Part shown: positions 8,166-15,597 of the stretch, in pieces
Layout of the letters: every line of letters begins with the position of its first letter
How positions within the stretch are numbered: position 1 is the stretch's first letter
DNA from: Rubrobacter tropicus
GTDB taxonomy: Bacteria > Actinomycetota > Rubrobacteria > Rubrobacterales > Rubrobacteraceae
Assembly (NCBI RefSeq): GCF_011492945.1
Contig: NZ_CP045119.1
Span: 4,278,001-4,342,000 of the forward strand
DNA length: 64,000 nt
Direction: 5' to 3'
Position numbers and translations under genes: made by a program
The notes under the pieces: model-generated
Told to the model about the DNA's origin: nothing
The model's database searches: none
The model's input: the letters and a program-made list of their open reading frames with translations, nothing else

Positions 8166-8819
8166 CTACTTCAGCTTCACGAGGCCGTGGCGGGCGGCGA
8201 AGAGGAGGGCTTGCAGCCGGGAGTGGACGCCGAGCTTGTTCAAGATGTTCATCATGTGGGTGCGTTCGGTATCGACGCTCATGTGGAGGCGGGCCGCGAT
8301 CTCCTTGTTGGAGAGGCCTTCCGCGAGGGTCTGGAGCACCTCGCGTTCGCGGGGCGTGATCTGCTCCAGGCTCATCCGCGCTTCGCGCTCTTCTTCGCGG
8401 CTCCGGCCGGCGATTCGGAGGAACTCGACGAGTTCCTGGGGGGAGAGGAGGGTCTCCCCGGAGGCCAGGCGCCGCGCCGCGCCGAGGATCTCGTCCACGT
8501 CGGCGGACTTGTGGAGGACGCCCGCCGCCCCGGCCTCGACGGCCCTGGCGTGCTCCGCCTTGTCCAGGCTGGCCGTCAGGATGAGGGCTATGAACTCCCG
8601 GTTGACCCCGCGCAGTTCCCGGATCAACTCGACGCCCTCCCCGTCCGGCAGGGAGAGGTCTATGACGCCGAGGTCGGCCTCCAGGCCCACCGCGTCCCGC
8701 CGGGCCTCGGCCAGCGACCCGACCTGGGCGACGACCTCGAACTCGGGCTCTTGATCGAAGATGAACGCGAGCGTCTGCCTGAACGAAGCGTGGTCCTCGA
8801 CGAGCAAGATTCGCTGCAT
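8166..8819 (-). CDS. NarL/LuxR-family response regulator
   Basis: 217 residues. The receiver domain (residues 1-120) has acidic ED at 8-9, phospho-acceptor Asp54 in VIDLSLPDG, T/S in LILTAS and a Lys in LHKSAD. The LuxR-type helix-turn-helix (about residues 150-210) has LTPREREVLQ-like ITPREREVL, LSNKEIAARLHMS and LGVHSRLQAL. The ATG at 8819 follows GAAAGGAAAGAA. It lies 95 nt downstream of a histidine kinase gene on the same strand, its probable partner. The stop TAG abuts a repeat. Confidence 0.92.
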   Translation of the reverse strand: MQRILLVEDHASFRQTLAFIFDQEPEFEVVAQVGSLAEARRDAVGLEADLGVIDLSLPDGEGVELIRELRGVNREFIALILTASLDKAEHARAVEAGAAGVLHKSADVDEILGAARRLASGETLLSPQELVEFLRIAGRSREEEREARMSLEQITPREREVLQTLAEGLSNKEIAARLHMSVDTERTHMMNILNKLGVHSRLQALLFAARHGLVKLK

Positions 8820-8914
8820 TTCTTTCCTTTCGGGAAAAAGGCCCAACGGCTCCCGCTTGCGGGGGAAAATATAACAGCATCGGCGCCACGGGGCGCCCCT
8901 TGCGGGCCACGGTG

Positions 8915-10324
8915 TCAGGCTTTCCCGTTGCGCCCTTCATCTCCGTCAAGGAGACCCGGCGGTATGCGCAGGCGAACGAGCGTGCCCCGGCCGGGCTCGG
9001 CCTCCACCTCGAGCTCGCCGCCCAGCGACTGGGCCCGCTCGCGCATCCCGGTCAGCCCCATCCCGGCGGGTGTCTCCGAACCGAAGCCCCGGCCGTCGTC
9101 CCTGACCTCGACCAGCTCCCTCCCGAGGGAGACCGTGACGCGGCTGGCGGCCGCGTGGCGCCTGACGTTGGCGAGCGCCTCCTGGACCACGCGGGCGACC
9201 TCGGCCGCGAGCGGTCCGCGGAGCGTGGCCGGGAAGTCTCCGGCGGCGGAGAGCTGGAAAGAGCAGGCCGGTGCCATCTGGCGGTTCAGCTCCACCAACG
9301 ACTCCAGCGAGCGCATCAGGGTCTGTTCTCCCGCCCCTTCGAGCCGCAGGTCGTAGATGGCGTCGCGTATCCCGGCGACCGAGCGTTCGAGGGCCTCCAC
9401 CTGCCGCGCGGTCTCGGCTTCGCGGTCGGCGCCCTCGGGCATGCGCGAGGCGATCCGCAGTGACTGGAGGGCGTAGGTGAGGTCCTGGAGAACCACGTCG
9501 TGCAACTCGCGGGCGATCCGGCGGCGCTCGGCTTCACGGATCTCACCCAGCGCCTCCTCGGCCCGCTTCTGCTCCGTCGTGTCCTTTGCGAAGCCCTCGT
9601 AGAAGACCACGGAACCCTCGGCGTCGCGGACGGCGCGGGCGTTTACGGAGGTCCATGCCACCTTCCCGTCGCCGCGGCTGATCTTCATCTCGAAGTCCTG
9701 CACGAACCCGTCGCGCTGGATGAGGCGCCCGAACTCCTCCCTGCGTCCCGGCTCCGCGTAGAGCTGATCCCCGATGCTCGACACCTTCCCGAGCAGGTCC
9801 TCCGGGGAGTCGTAGCCGTACATGCGGGCCAGCGCCGGGTTGGCCGTCAGGAACTTCCCCTCTGCCGTGGTCTGGAAGATGCCCTCGACGGCGTTCTCGA
9901 AGATGGAGCGGTAGTTCTCCTCCGCCTGCCGGCGCTGCCTGCGGACCTCCGCGTCCCCGAGCTCCCGCTCTATGGCGGAGTTGAGGCGCGTGAGGTTGTC
10001 TTTCATTATGTAGTCGTGGACGCCCGCCTTCATGGCCGAGACCGCCGCGTCCTCGCCGATCCTGCCGCTCACGATTATGAAAGGCAGGTCCACGAAACCC
10101 TTGCCCCGCACCAACTCCAGCGCCGCGAGCGAGTTGAAGGCGGGCATGGAATGGTCGGAGATGACGAGGTCCCACGCCTCTTCTTCCAGGGCGGCCTCCA
10201 TGCCCCCCGCCGTCTCGACGCGCCTGGAGACCGGCTCGTAGCCGCCGCGGCGGAGTTCGCGCAGGAGGAGCAACGCATCGTCCTCCGAGTCCTCGACGAG
10301 CAGCACCCTTAGCGGGACGCCCAT
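8915..10324 (-). CDS. Receiver-PAS-histidine kinase (NarX/DesK-type)
   Basis: 469 residues, apparently cytoplasmic. An N-terminal receiver domain (residues 5-120, Asp57 in SDHSMP) is followed by a PAS/PAC sensor region (about 135-255, ENAVEGIFQTTAEGKFL). Then come a HisKA_3 dimerisation helix with phospho-acceptor His275 in ARELHDVVLQDL and a HATPase_c domain with VQEALANVRRHA (N box), DDGRGF and GMGLTGMRERA (G boxes). HisKA_3 kinases phosphorylate NarL-type regulators, matching the next gene downstream. With its own receiver it could take part in a phosphorelay, possibly with the solo receiver at 10755. Confidence 0.92.
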   Translation of the reverse strand: MGVPLRVLLVEDSEDDALLLLRELRRGGYEPVSRRVETAGGMEAALEEEAWDLVISDHSMPAFNSLAALELVRGKGFVDLPFIIVSGRIGEDAAVSAMKAGVHDYIMKDNLTRLNSAIERELGDAEVRRQRRQAEENYRSIFENAVEGIFQTTAEGKFLTANPALARMYGYDSPEDLLGKVSSIGDQLYAEPGRREEFGRLIQRDGFVQDFEMKISRGDGKVAWTSVNARAVRDAEGSVVFYEGFAKDTTEQKRAEEALGEIREAERRRIARELHDVVLQDLTYALQSLRIASRMPEGADREAETARQVEALERSVAGIRDAIYDLRLEGAGEQTLMRSLESLVELNRQMAPACSFQLSAAGDFPATLRGPLAAEVARVVQEALANVRRHAAASRVTVSLGRELVEVRDDGRGFGSETPAGMGLTGMRERAQSLGGELEVEAEPGRGTLVRLRIPPGLLDGDEGRNGKA

Positions 10325-10449
10325 CTAGGCATTCCCCCCGCGGACCCGCTTCGGTGAGATGAGCAGCATAGTATCCATCTGAAAGGTGAGTCTATTCTAT
10401 TGGCACGCCCGGTTCGGGGCAAACAGGAGAAAAAAACGAAACATGATAA

Positions 10450-10494
10450 ATCACTCATTTGGGGGATGCCGCCCGACGCGGCGTGCCGGATACT
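10450..10494 (+). promoter_or_regulatory. 19-bp near-palindrome plus ATACT box, copy 1
   Basis: ATCACTCATTTGGGGGATG at 10450-10468, then exactly 21 nt, then ATACT at 10490-10494. It matches two other copies by the consensus ATCNNYCATWTKSGGGATG. It could be an activator operator placed upstream of a -10 element, or an extended -35 element for an alternative sigma factor. Confidence 0.5.
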
Positions 10495-10550
10495 CTCGTG
10501 CAAGCGGCCGTGCCCCTTCCCCCCTCCTGGGGTCCGGTCCCTATCAAAGC

Positions 10551-10587
10551 CGGGCCGGCTACTATTTCCCCCTCCTCAGCCGGCCCG
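10551..10587. repeat. Inverted repeat with 10-bp perfect arms
   Basis: CGGGCCGGCT and AGCCGGCCCG flank a 17-nt pyrimidine-rich loop. It lies between the two copies of the near-palindrome. It could be a hairpin in a leader transcript or a protein-binding site. Confidence 0.45.
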
Positions 10588-10629
10588 CTTATCACGTTGC
10601 GACGCGGAGACGAGAGGCGTGACGCCAAG

Positions 10630-10674
10630 ATCATCCATTTGCGGGATGCGGGTCCTCGCCGCCGGGGATATATT
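10630..10674 (+). promoter_or_regulatory. 19-bp near-palindrome plus ATATT box, copy 2
   Basis: ATCATCCATTTGCGGGATG at 10630-10648, 21 nt, then ATATT at 10670-10674 within GGATATATTGTGCT. It starts exactly 180 nt after copy 1 and about 125 nt before the receiver gene. TATATT is the best -10 candidate of the three copies. Confidence 0.55.
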
Positions 10675-10754
10675 GTGCTGACCGATAGAACGGTTTCCGG
10701 TAGAGCGCGTAAAGGCGATAGAACTATGGATTACCAAGGCGGAATCGCAGGGTC

Positions 10755-11198
10755 ATGAAGGAGCAGACCATCCTGCTCGTTGAAGACAACCCAGACGACG
10801 AGTTGCTGATGCTGCGCGCCCTCGCCAAGAACGACGTTACCGGCGGGGTGGTCGTCGCCCACGACGGGGTCGAGGCGCTCGACTACCTCTTCGCCTCGGG
10901 TCCCTACGCCGGACGGGACACCGAAGGCATGCCGCGCCTGATCCTGCTCGATCTGCAACTGCCGAGGCTCAACGGCCTCGAAGTCCTCGAACGCCTGCGC
11001 TCGGACGAACGAACGCGCCTCTTGCCGGTCGTGATCCTGACCTCGTCCAACGAGCGCCAGGACATGCTCAAAGGCTACGGCCTCGGCGCCAACTCCTACG
11101 TCCGCAAACCCGTGGATTTCGGAGAGTTCATCGGCACCGTCGAGCAACTCAAACGCTACTGGCTGAACCTGAACGAGGCGCCCCCCGAGAGCACTTAG
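10755..11198 (+). CDS. Single-domain response regulator (Rcp1-like)
   Basis: 147 residues comprising only a CheY-like receiver domain. Acidic residues in LLVEDNPDDE, phospho-acceptor Asp66 in LLDLQLPRLNG, T/S in ILTSS and Lys in VRKPVDF are present. The extended YLFASGPYAGR insertion is typical of Rcp1-type regulators that work with bacteriophytochrome-like kinases. No output domain exists, so it acts by protein interaction or in a phosphorelay. It is divergent from the receiver-PAS kinase. Start ATG at 10755. Confidence 0.92.
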   Translation: MKEQTILLVEDNPDDELLMLRALAKNDVTGGVVVAHDGVEALDYLFASGPYAGRDTEGMPRLILLDLQLPRLNGLEVLERLRSDERTRLLPVVILTSSNERQDMLKGYGLGANSYVRKPVDFGEFIGTVEQLKRYWLNLNEAPPEST

Positions 11199-11255
11199 CC
11201 CCACGCGCCCGTCGAAGAGGTCGCAAAACGCCCCATCCCTGGCTTCGAAGCGAGA

Positions 11256-11425
11256 CTAAAGCGGATTGCAGTGGCTCAATGCCACCGCAATCCGCGCTGT
11301 CGGCTGTCGGCCCGCTCCGGCTTCGCCTCAGCTTTCGGCTGTCAGCTTTTGTTTCTGGCCGGAAGCTGACCGCTGAAAGCTGATAGCCCTCCAAAGAGGC
11401 CCAACCTCTTTGCAAACCGCTCTAA
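11256..11425. repeat. Terminal-inverted-repeat element (CTAAAGCGG family)
   Basis: The left end CTAAAGCGGATTGCA and right end TGCAAACCGCTCTAA are imperfect inverted repeats. The interior carries CTCCGGCTTCGCC and AAGCTGACCGCTGAAAGC words. It closely matches the element at 30413-30583. The right end supplies the TAG stop of the minus-strand DUF815 gene. Confidence 0.75.
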
Positions 11426-12720
11426 TGCCCTACGGCCAGCCCGGCCTCCAGCTCGTCCACGAACTGGCGGGCCGTGCGCCCGGAACGGCCCGCGTGCCAG
11501 CGGTCCCACAGAAGTGCCCTCTCCCGCAGTTCCTCTTTCGGCACTTCCAGGCGTCTCTCCCTGGCGATCCCGGTAACTATCTCGAGGTACCGCTTCTGGT
11601 CCGGGGCGGGGAAGGTGACGCGCAGCCCGAATCGGGCGGCGAGCGACTGCTTCTCCTGCACCGTGTCGCGGGCGTGGACGTCGTCGGTCCCGTCCCGCTC
11701 GGAGAAGCTCTCGCGAACCAGGTTGCGGCGGTTGGAGGTCGCGTAGACCCTAACGTTGTGCGGCGGCTCCTCGATGCTCCCCTCCAGCAAGGCCTTCAAC
11801 GCCTTGTACTCGACCTCGTGCTCCTCGAAGGACAAGTCGTCCACGAAAAGTATGAAGCGCGGACCCCGCCCCCGCAGGCGCCCGAGCACGCGCGGCAGCG
11901 ACCCGAGATCCTCCTTGGCAACCTCGACGAGCCGCAACCCCCCGTCGGCGTACTCGTTGAGCAGGGCCTTCACCGTGGAAGACTTGCCCGTCCCCGGCTG
12001 TCCGTAGAGAAGCGCGTTGTGCGCCGGCAACCCATCCAAAAAACGCCTCGTGTTCTCGACCAGGGGCTCCCGCTCTCGCTCGTAGGCGACCAGGCTCTCA
12101 AGCCTGATGGGGTCGGGGTCCGGCACGGTAAGCAGGCCTTCTCCGTCCCAGCGAAACGCCCTGTGCCCGCCGAAGACGCCCGCGCCGTGCCGGGAGAAGT
12201 GATCCGCCAGGGTCCCGGTCTGTCCTCCCCAGTCCCCGGCGGCGGCGAGCGTTCGGGCGAGCCCGGCCCTCGGTGACCCGGCGCTCGAAAGCGTCGGGTC
12301 CGTCCAGGGGACCCAGACCCCGGCGAGGTCCGGCACAGCCTCTTCGACCGAGCCGAGCAGGGCCTTCGCGTCCAGGTCAAAGAGCGCCCGAAGCGTCCCG
12401 AGGTCGCGACCGGCCTGATCCCGGACCATCCCCGCCACCTCCCCCCTCTCAGCCCCGAGGCTGAAAGGGTTCTCGTCGTCCAGCAGACGCCCGACGAGGT
12501 ACGACTGCCAGGCGTCCGGCAGCAGCCGCTCCGGCTCCGAAACGAGCCCCTCCCACACCCTCCCGAACACCCCGGCCACCTCTACCGGCTCCGGCCGCCC
12601 CGACGCCAAAAGCTCCAACAACGCCAAGAGGTCTTCCACCACCGGCGAATCGAGCACCCCGCGCAACACGGCCACCCCCCGCGCCCGCATCAACAAAGCC
12701 TCGATGTCAATACCATCCAT
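11422..12720 (-). CDS. DUF815 family AAA+ ATPase
   Basis: About 432 residues. The Walker A motif YGQPGTGKSST lies about residue 220, the Walker B-like FILFVDDLSFEE about 265, and VRVYATSNRRNLV is the sensor region. This order and the RDTVQEKQSLAARFGL segment identify the DUF815 family of predicted ATPases. Its substrate is unknown and the N-terminal 200 residues are not recognised. The ATG at 12720 was chosen because a TAAAGT hexamer lies 10 nt upstream and overlaps the alternative GTG at 12732. The stop codon lies inside a repeat terminus. Confidence 0.85.
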   Translation of the reverse strand: MDGIDIEALLMRARGVAVLRGVLDSPVVEDLLALLELLASGRPEPVEVAGVFGRVWEGLVSEPERLLPDAWQSYLVGRLLDDENPFSLGAERGEVAGMVRDQAGRDLGTLRALFDLDAKALLGSVEEAVPDLAGVWVPWTDPTLSSAGSPRAGLARTLAAAGDWGGQTGTLADHFSRHGAGVFGGHRAFRWDGEGLLTVPDPDPIRLESLVAYEREREPLVENTRRFLDGLPAHNALLYGQPGTGKSSTVKALLNEYADGGLRLVEVAKEDLGSLPRVLGRLRGRGPRFILFVDDLSFEEHEVEYKALKALLEGSIEEPPHNVRVYATSNRRNLVRESFSERDGTDDVHARDTVQEKQSLAARFGLRVTFPAPDQKRYLEIVTGIARERRLEVPKEELRERALLWDRWHAGRSGRTARQFVDELEAGLAVGH

Positions 12721-12736
12721 ACGAGACGGCACTTTA

Positions 12737-13006
12737 CAGCACGCCGGCTTCGCCGGCTTTCAGCACGCTCCGGCTTCGCCTCCGCTCTCGGCACGCTCCG
12801 GCTTCGCCTCCGCTCTCGGCACGCTTCGGCCCGCTCCGCGGGCCTCGCTCCCAGCCGGTCAGCTTCTTGCCGCGCAATACCCAACCGGACAGCGCTCTGC
12901 GCGGCGGTTCGGATGTCGCGATGCGTAACGCACACAGACGACCGGCTGACAGGCTGAAAGCCCCCGGAGGGGGCGTGCTGAAAGGCGCGGAGCGCCGGGC
13001 TGACTA
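12737..13006. repeat. Long dispersed palindromic repeat, copy 1
   Basis: The arms carry CAGCACGCTCCGGCTTCGCC words on the left and GAAAGCCCCCGGAGGGGGCG and GGGCTGACTAGCT on the right. They surround a non-palindromic core with CAGCTTCTTGCC, GCGGTTCGG and CACACAGACGACCGGCTGAC. The same arm-core-arm plan occurs at 15304-15597, 24296-24564 and 63258-63452. It ends 3 nt before the stop codon of the permease gene. Confidence 0.75.
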
Positions 13007-13009
13007 GCT

Positions 13010-13873
13010 CTACGTGTATATGTCTCTGTGGCGGAAGGCGGGGACCGCCAGCAGCACGAGCGCTACGGCGACGAGCGTTAGGCCCCAGAAGTTCGTCCAG
13101 TCGATGCCATCTTCTATTGCGGAGCCATAGTAGTAGAAGGCCGAGGCGGGCTGGAGGTCTTCGAGATCTTCGGAGACGCGGCCGAGCGTGTCGAGGAGGT
13201 ACATGGCGAAGAGGAGGAAGGCCGGGATGGCTATGGCCAGGGCCCGGCGGTGGAAGACGGCCGAGCAGAGCATGGCGGCGGCACCGAAGACGAGGCAGAG
13301 GGGCCACATGTTCAGGACGGCGGCGGCCGTGTTGGCGACGGGGAGGTTTACGTCCATCAGGAAAGCCGTGGCCTGAGTCAGGACGCCCATGAGGGCAAGG
13401 ATGGCCAGCAGCGAGAAGGCCATGGAGGCGAAGCTCCCGACGACGAGTTGCCAGCGCGGGATCGGGTTGCCAAGCAGGACGTCTATGGTGCCACGCTCCT
13501 CGGCGCCCGCTATCGTCCCGGCCGCCGCCAGGATCGGGAAGAACGCGAGCGCCAGCGGGGCGAGCAGGAACACCTGGGAGTTCATGTAGTTCTCGACGTC
13601 GGCGAGGTCCGTGATCCCGAACGCCTCCAACATCCCTTCGGGGTAGGCTTCCAGAAGCTGGTTCATCTGATCCGCGCTCCCGCTGAACGTGGTGAACGAG
13701 GCGACTATCGCCGCGCTGTAGAGACCGAGCGCCGCCCCCCAGATGAGCGCGCCCCTCGACTGCATCTTCGTGGTATGAAAGACGAGCGCCGAAAGCGTCG
13801 TCAGCGGCGCGGCCCGCCTGGCCGAGTGCTTTCCCCGCCCGCCAGCCTTCCGCAAGCCCAACACACCCATCAC
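13010..13873 (-). CDS. ABC exporter permease (ABC-2 type)
   Basis: 287 residues with about six hydrophobic segments (for example ALIWGAALGLYSAAIVA, VFLLAPLALAFFPILAAAGTIAG, LVVGSFASMAFSLLAILALMG, WGLTLVAVALVLLAVPAF). The EERGTIDVLLGNPIPRWQLVV coupling segment after the third helix is typical of ABC-2 permeases. The GTG start forms a GTGA overlap with the upstream ATPase stop. With the ATPase and GbsR-like regulator it forms a three-gene drug- or lipid-exporter-type operon; the substrate is unknown. Confidence 0.88.
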   Translation of the reverse strand: MMGVLGLRKAGGRGKHSARRAAPLTTLSALVFHTTKMQSRGALIWGAALGLYSAAIVASFTTFSGSADQMNQLLEAYPEGMLEAFGITDLADVENYMNSQVFLLAPLALAFFPILAAAGTIAGAEERGTIDVLLGNPIPRWQLVVGSFASMAFSLLAILALMGVLTQATAFLMDVNLPVANTAAAVLNMWPLCLVFGAAAMLCSAVFHRRALAIAIPAFLLFAMYLLDTLGRVSEDLEDLQPASAFYYYGSAIEDGIDWTNFWGLTLVAVALVLLAVPAFRHRDIYT

Positions 13874-14769
13874 TTCCCTCCTTCTTGCCCGTAGTAGGTC
13901 AGGAAGATCTCCTCCAGGCTCGGACGCTCGTATTCCAGGCCAACCAGGCGGTGCTTCGAGGCCTGCTTGATCATCCCATCCGGCTCGGAATGGAGCGTGA
14001 ACGAGAGCCTCGGCCCGGCGGCTCTCAGGTCTTCGACGCCCGGCAGCGCCGCGAAAGGCCCTCCGTCGACGGGCTCGTCGAAGGTGAGCGTCACGTGCCG
14101 GAAGGCTTTGTCCACTATCTCGTGGGTCGGCTCGACGGTCACGAGCTCGCCCTCGCGGATGATCCCGACGCGGTCGCAGACCCGCTCGACTTCGGAGAGA
14201 ACGTGCGAGGAAAAGAACACCGTCCGCCCCTCGGCCTTCGTCTCCTCAACGACGTCGAGGAACTCCTCCTGGACAAGCGGGTCGAGGCCTCCGGTTGGCT
14301 CGTCCAGGATCAGGAGCGGCGGCCTGTGGAACATGGCCTGTATTAGCCCGATCTTCTGCTTGTTGCCCCGCGAGAGCCGCCGCATCGGACGGTGAAGGTC
14401 CGCCCCGAAACGCTCCGCCAACTCGTGCGCGTACCCGAGGTCCCCAACCCCGCGCAGCCTCGCGAAGAACCGTAGCAACCCATCCCCGGTCGTCCTGTCC
14501 TCCAGCGCGAACTCACCCGGAAGGTTCCCGACGCGGGCCCGCACCTCCACGCTCCGCTTCCGCGTGTCGAGACCGAAGATCTCGGCCCTTCCCGCCGTCG
14601 GCCTCATAAACCCGAGCAACGTCCGAATGGTGGTCGTCTTGCCGGCCCCGTTCGGCCCCAGAAACCCGAAGACTTCGCCCTCGTCCACTTCGAGGTCCAC
14701 GTCTTTGATCCCGCGCCCCTTGCGCCCGTAGACTTTCGTTAGCCCCTCGGTGCTTATGACGGCGCCCAC
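13870..14769 (-). CDS. ABC exporter ATP-binding protein
   Basis: 299 residues. Walker A GPNGAGKTTT (about residue 39), signature LSRGNKQKIGL, Walker B LLILDEPTGGLDP and switch His in FSSHVLSEVERV are all present. The C-terminal roughly 80-residue extension is usual for ATPases of ABC-2 multidrug or antibiotic exporters (DrrA/CcmA type). It overlaps the permease by 4 nt and begins 4 nt after the regulator gene stop. Confidence 0.92.
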   Translation of the reverse strand: MGAVISTEGLTKVYGRKGRGIKDVDLEVDEGEVFGFLGPNGAGKTTTIRTLLGFMRPTAGRAEIFGLDTRKRSVEVRARVGNLPGEFALEDRTTGDGLLRFFARLRGVGDLGYAHELAERFGADLHRPMRRLSRGNKQKIGLIQAMFHRPPLLILDEPTGGLDPLVQEEFLDVVEETKAEGRTVFFSSHVLSEVERVCDRVGIIREGELVTVEPTHEIVDKAFRHVTLTFDEPVDGGPFAALPGVEDLRAAGPRLSFTLHSEPDGMIKQASKHRLVGLEYERPSLEEIFLTYYGQEGGK

Positions 14770-14772
14770 GTC

Positions 14773-15258
14773 CTACTCCTTACGCATCGCCCCTGTTTTC
14801 CGACGTTCCTTTTCCTCGTCCCAGCGCTCCAGGACGACGGGCAACTCCTTTTTCCAGAAAGCGTAGAAGTCCCGCATCTCTTCGAGGCCCTCCCTGGCCT
14901 CCCGGCTACCGGGGTCGAGGAGTCGCAGACCGCGCTCGGCCATCTCCTGGAACACCCCGATCAAGGCCATCTGCTGCCGCGTAGTCTCCTGCCAGGCGTC
15001 AGACTCCATGCGGAAGTAGTCCCGCCGCTCCCCGGGCCGACTCAACCGCCGTACCATCCCCATCTGCACGAGCGTACGCGTCGCCTGGCTGATAGAGCCC
15101 CGACTCGCCCTCAACTCGTTCGCCAACTCCCCGGCGGACCGCTCGGGCGGCTCCGCGGTCAACAATACCCCCAACACCCGCCCCAACATCCGCGATCCCC
15201 CGGCCCGCTCGAAGAGAAGACCGAAATCCTCCGCGTAATGCAAGCGCTCCTCGTCCAC
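14773..15258 (-). CDS. GbsR/MarR-like transcriptional regulator
   Basis: 161 residues. A winged helix-turn-helix (about residues 25-80) has SAGELANELRASRGSISQATRTLVQMGMV and a wing at SRPGERRDYFRM. A helical C-terminal dimerisation part follows. The pattern fits the GbsR/MarR branch that represses adjacent exporter genes. It is first in the operon with the ATPase and permease. The GTG start is preceded by TTGACT-17-TACGAT and a 6-nt gap, so the mRNA is predicted to be leaderless. A perfect inverted repeat overlaps the -35, suggesting autorepression. Confidence 0.86.
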   Translation of the reverse strand: MDEERLHYAEDFGLLFERAGGSRMLGRVLGVLLTAEPPERSAGELANELRASRGSISQATRTLVQMGMVRRLSRPGERRDYFRMESDAWQETTRQQMALIGVFQEMAERGLRLLDPGSREAREGLEEMRDFYAFWKKELPVVLERWDEEKERRKTGAMRKE

Positions 15259-15264
15259 CTCCTC

Positions 15265-15293
15265 ATCGTACTACTTTCATAAGTTTCAGTCAA
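15265..15293 (-). promoter_or_regulatory. Promoter of the GbsR-ABC operon (TTGACT-17-TACGAT)
   Basis: On the minus strand: -35 TTGACT (15293-15288), 17-nt spacer, -10 TACGAT (15270-15265), then 6 nt to the GTG start at 15258. Both hexamers are near consensus. The expected +1 coincides with the start codon. Confidence 0.75.
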
Positions 15294-15302
15294 TACTGAA
15301 AC
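15283..15302. promoter_or_regulatory. Operator GTTTCAGT-4-ACTGAAAC
   Basis: Perfect 8-bp inverted repeat with a 4-nt centre, covering the -35 hexamer of the operon promoter. This position suits a repressor, most simply the GbsR-like product of the first gene. Confidence 0.7.
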
Positions 15303-15303
15303 A

Positions 15304-15597
15304 AGCACGGCGCTGCGCGCCTCTCAGCACGCTCCGGCTTCGCCTGCGCTTTCGGCACGCATCGGCCTGCTACGAGCAGTCCTCGCTTTCAGCCTGTCAG
15401 CTTCTTGCCTCGCAAGGCCAGACCGGGCGGCGCAAAGCGTGGCGGTTCGGGTGTAGCGGGGCGTTATGTCCAAAGACGACTGGCTGAAAGCCTCCGTAGG
15501 AGGCGTGCTGAGAGCGAGGGCCGCAAGGCCCGAAGCGCGCTGAGAGCGGAGCCCTTAGGGCGTAGCGGGCTGACGAGCTGCCCGTAGGGCGGCGTGC
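15304..15597. repeat. Long dispersed palindromic repeat, copy 2
   Basis: Arms with CAGCACGCTCCGGCTTCGCC and GCCTGCTACGAGCAG on the left, and GAGGGCCGCAAGGCCCGAAGCG and GGGCTGACGAGCTGCCC on the right. The core has CAGCTTCTTGCC, GACCGGGCGGCG and CAAAGACGACTGGCTGAAAGC. No gene is visible in this stretch of about 300 nt. Confidence 0.75.

Larger units (their letters stand above)
10325..10754. other. 430-nt divergent regulatory region without a convincing gene
   Basis: It lies between the divergent kinase and receiver genes. It contains two copies of a 19-bp near-palindrome with a downstream ATACT/ATATT box, an inverted repeat with 10-bp arms, and AT-rich pieces near the kinase start (minus-strand TAGAAT near 10400). 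Short frames here have no family resemblance or credible ribosome binding sites. Confidence 0.6.

Noticed and set aside
10459-10758. Open frame of about 99 codons upstream of the receiver gene
   Set aside because: Composition is poor, no ribosome binding site or family resemblance is seen, and it runs through promoter-like elements and an inverted repeat.
12737-13006. CRISPR array
   Set aside because: The repeats are palindromic and irregularly spaced, units differ in length, and no spacer-like constant periodicity or cas genes are present.
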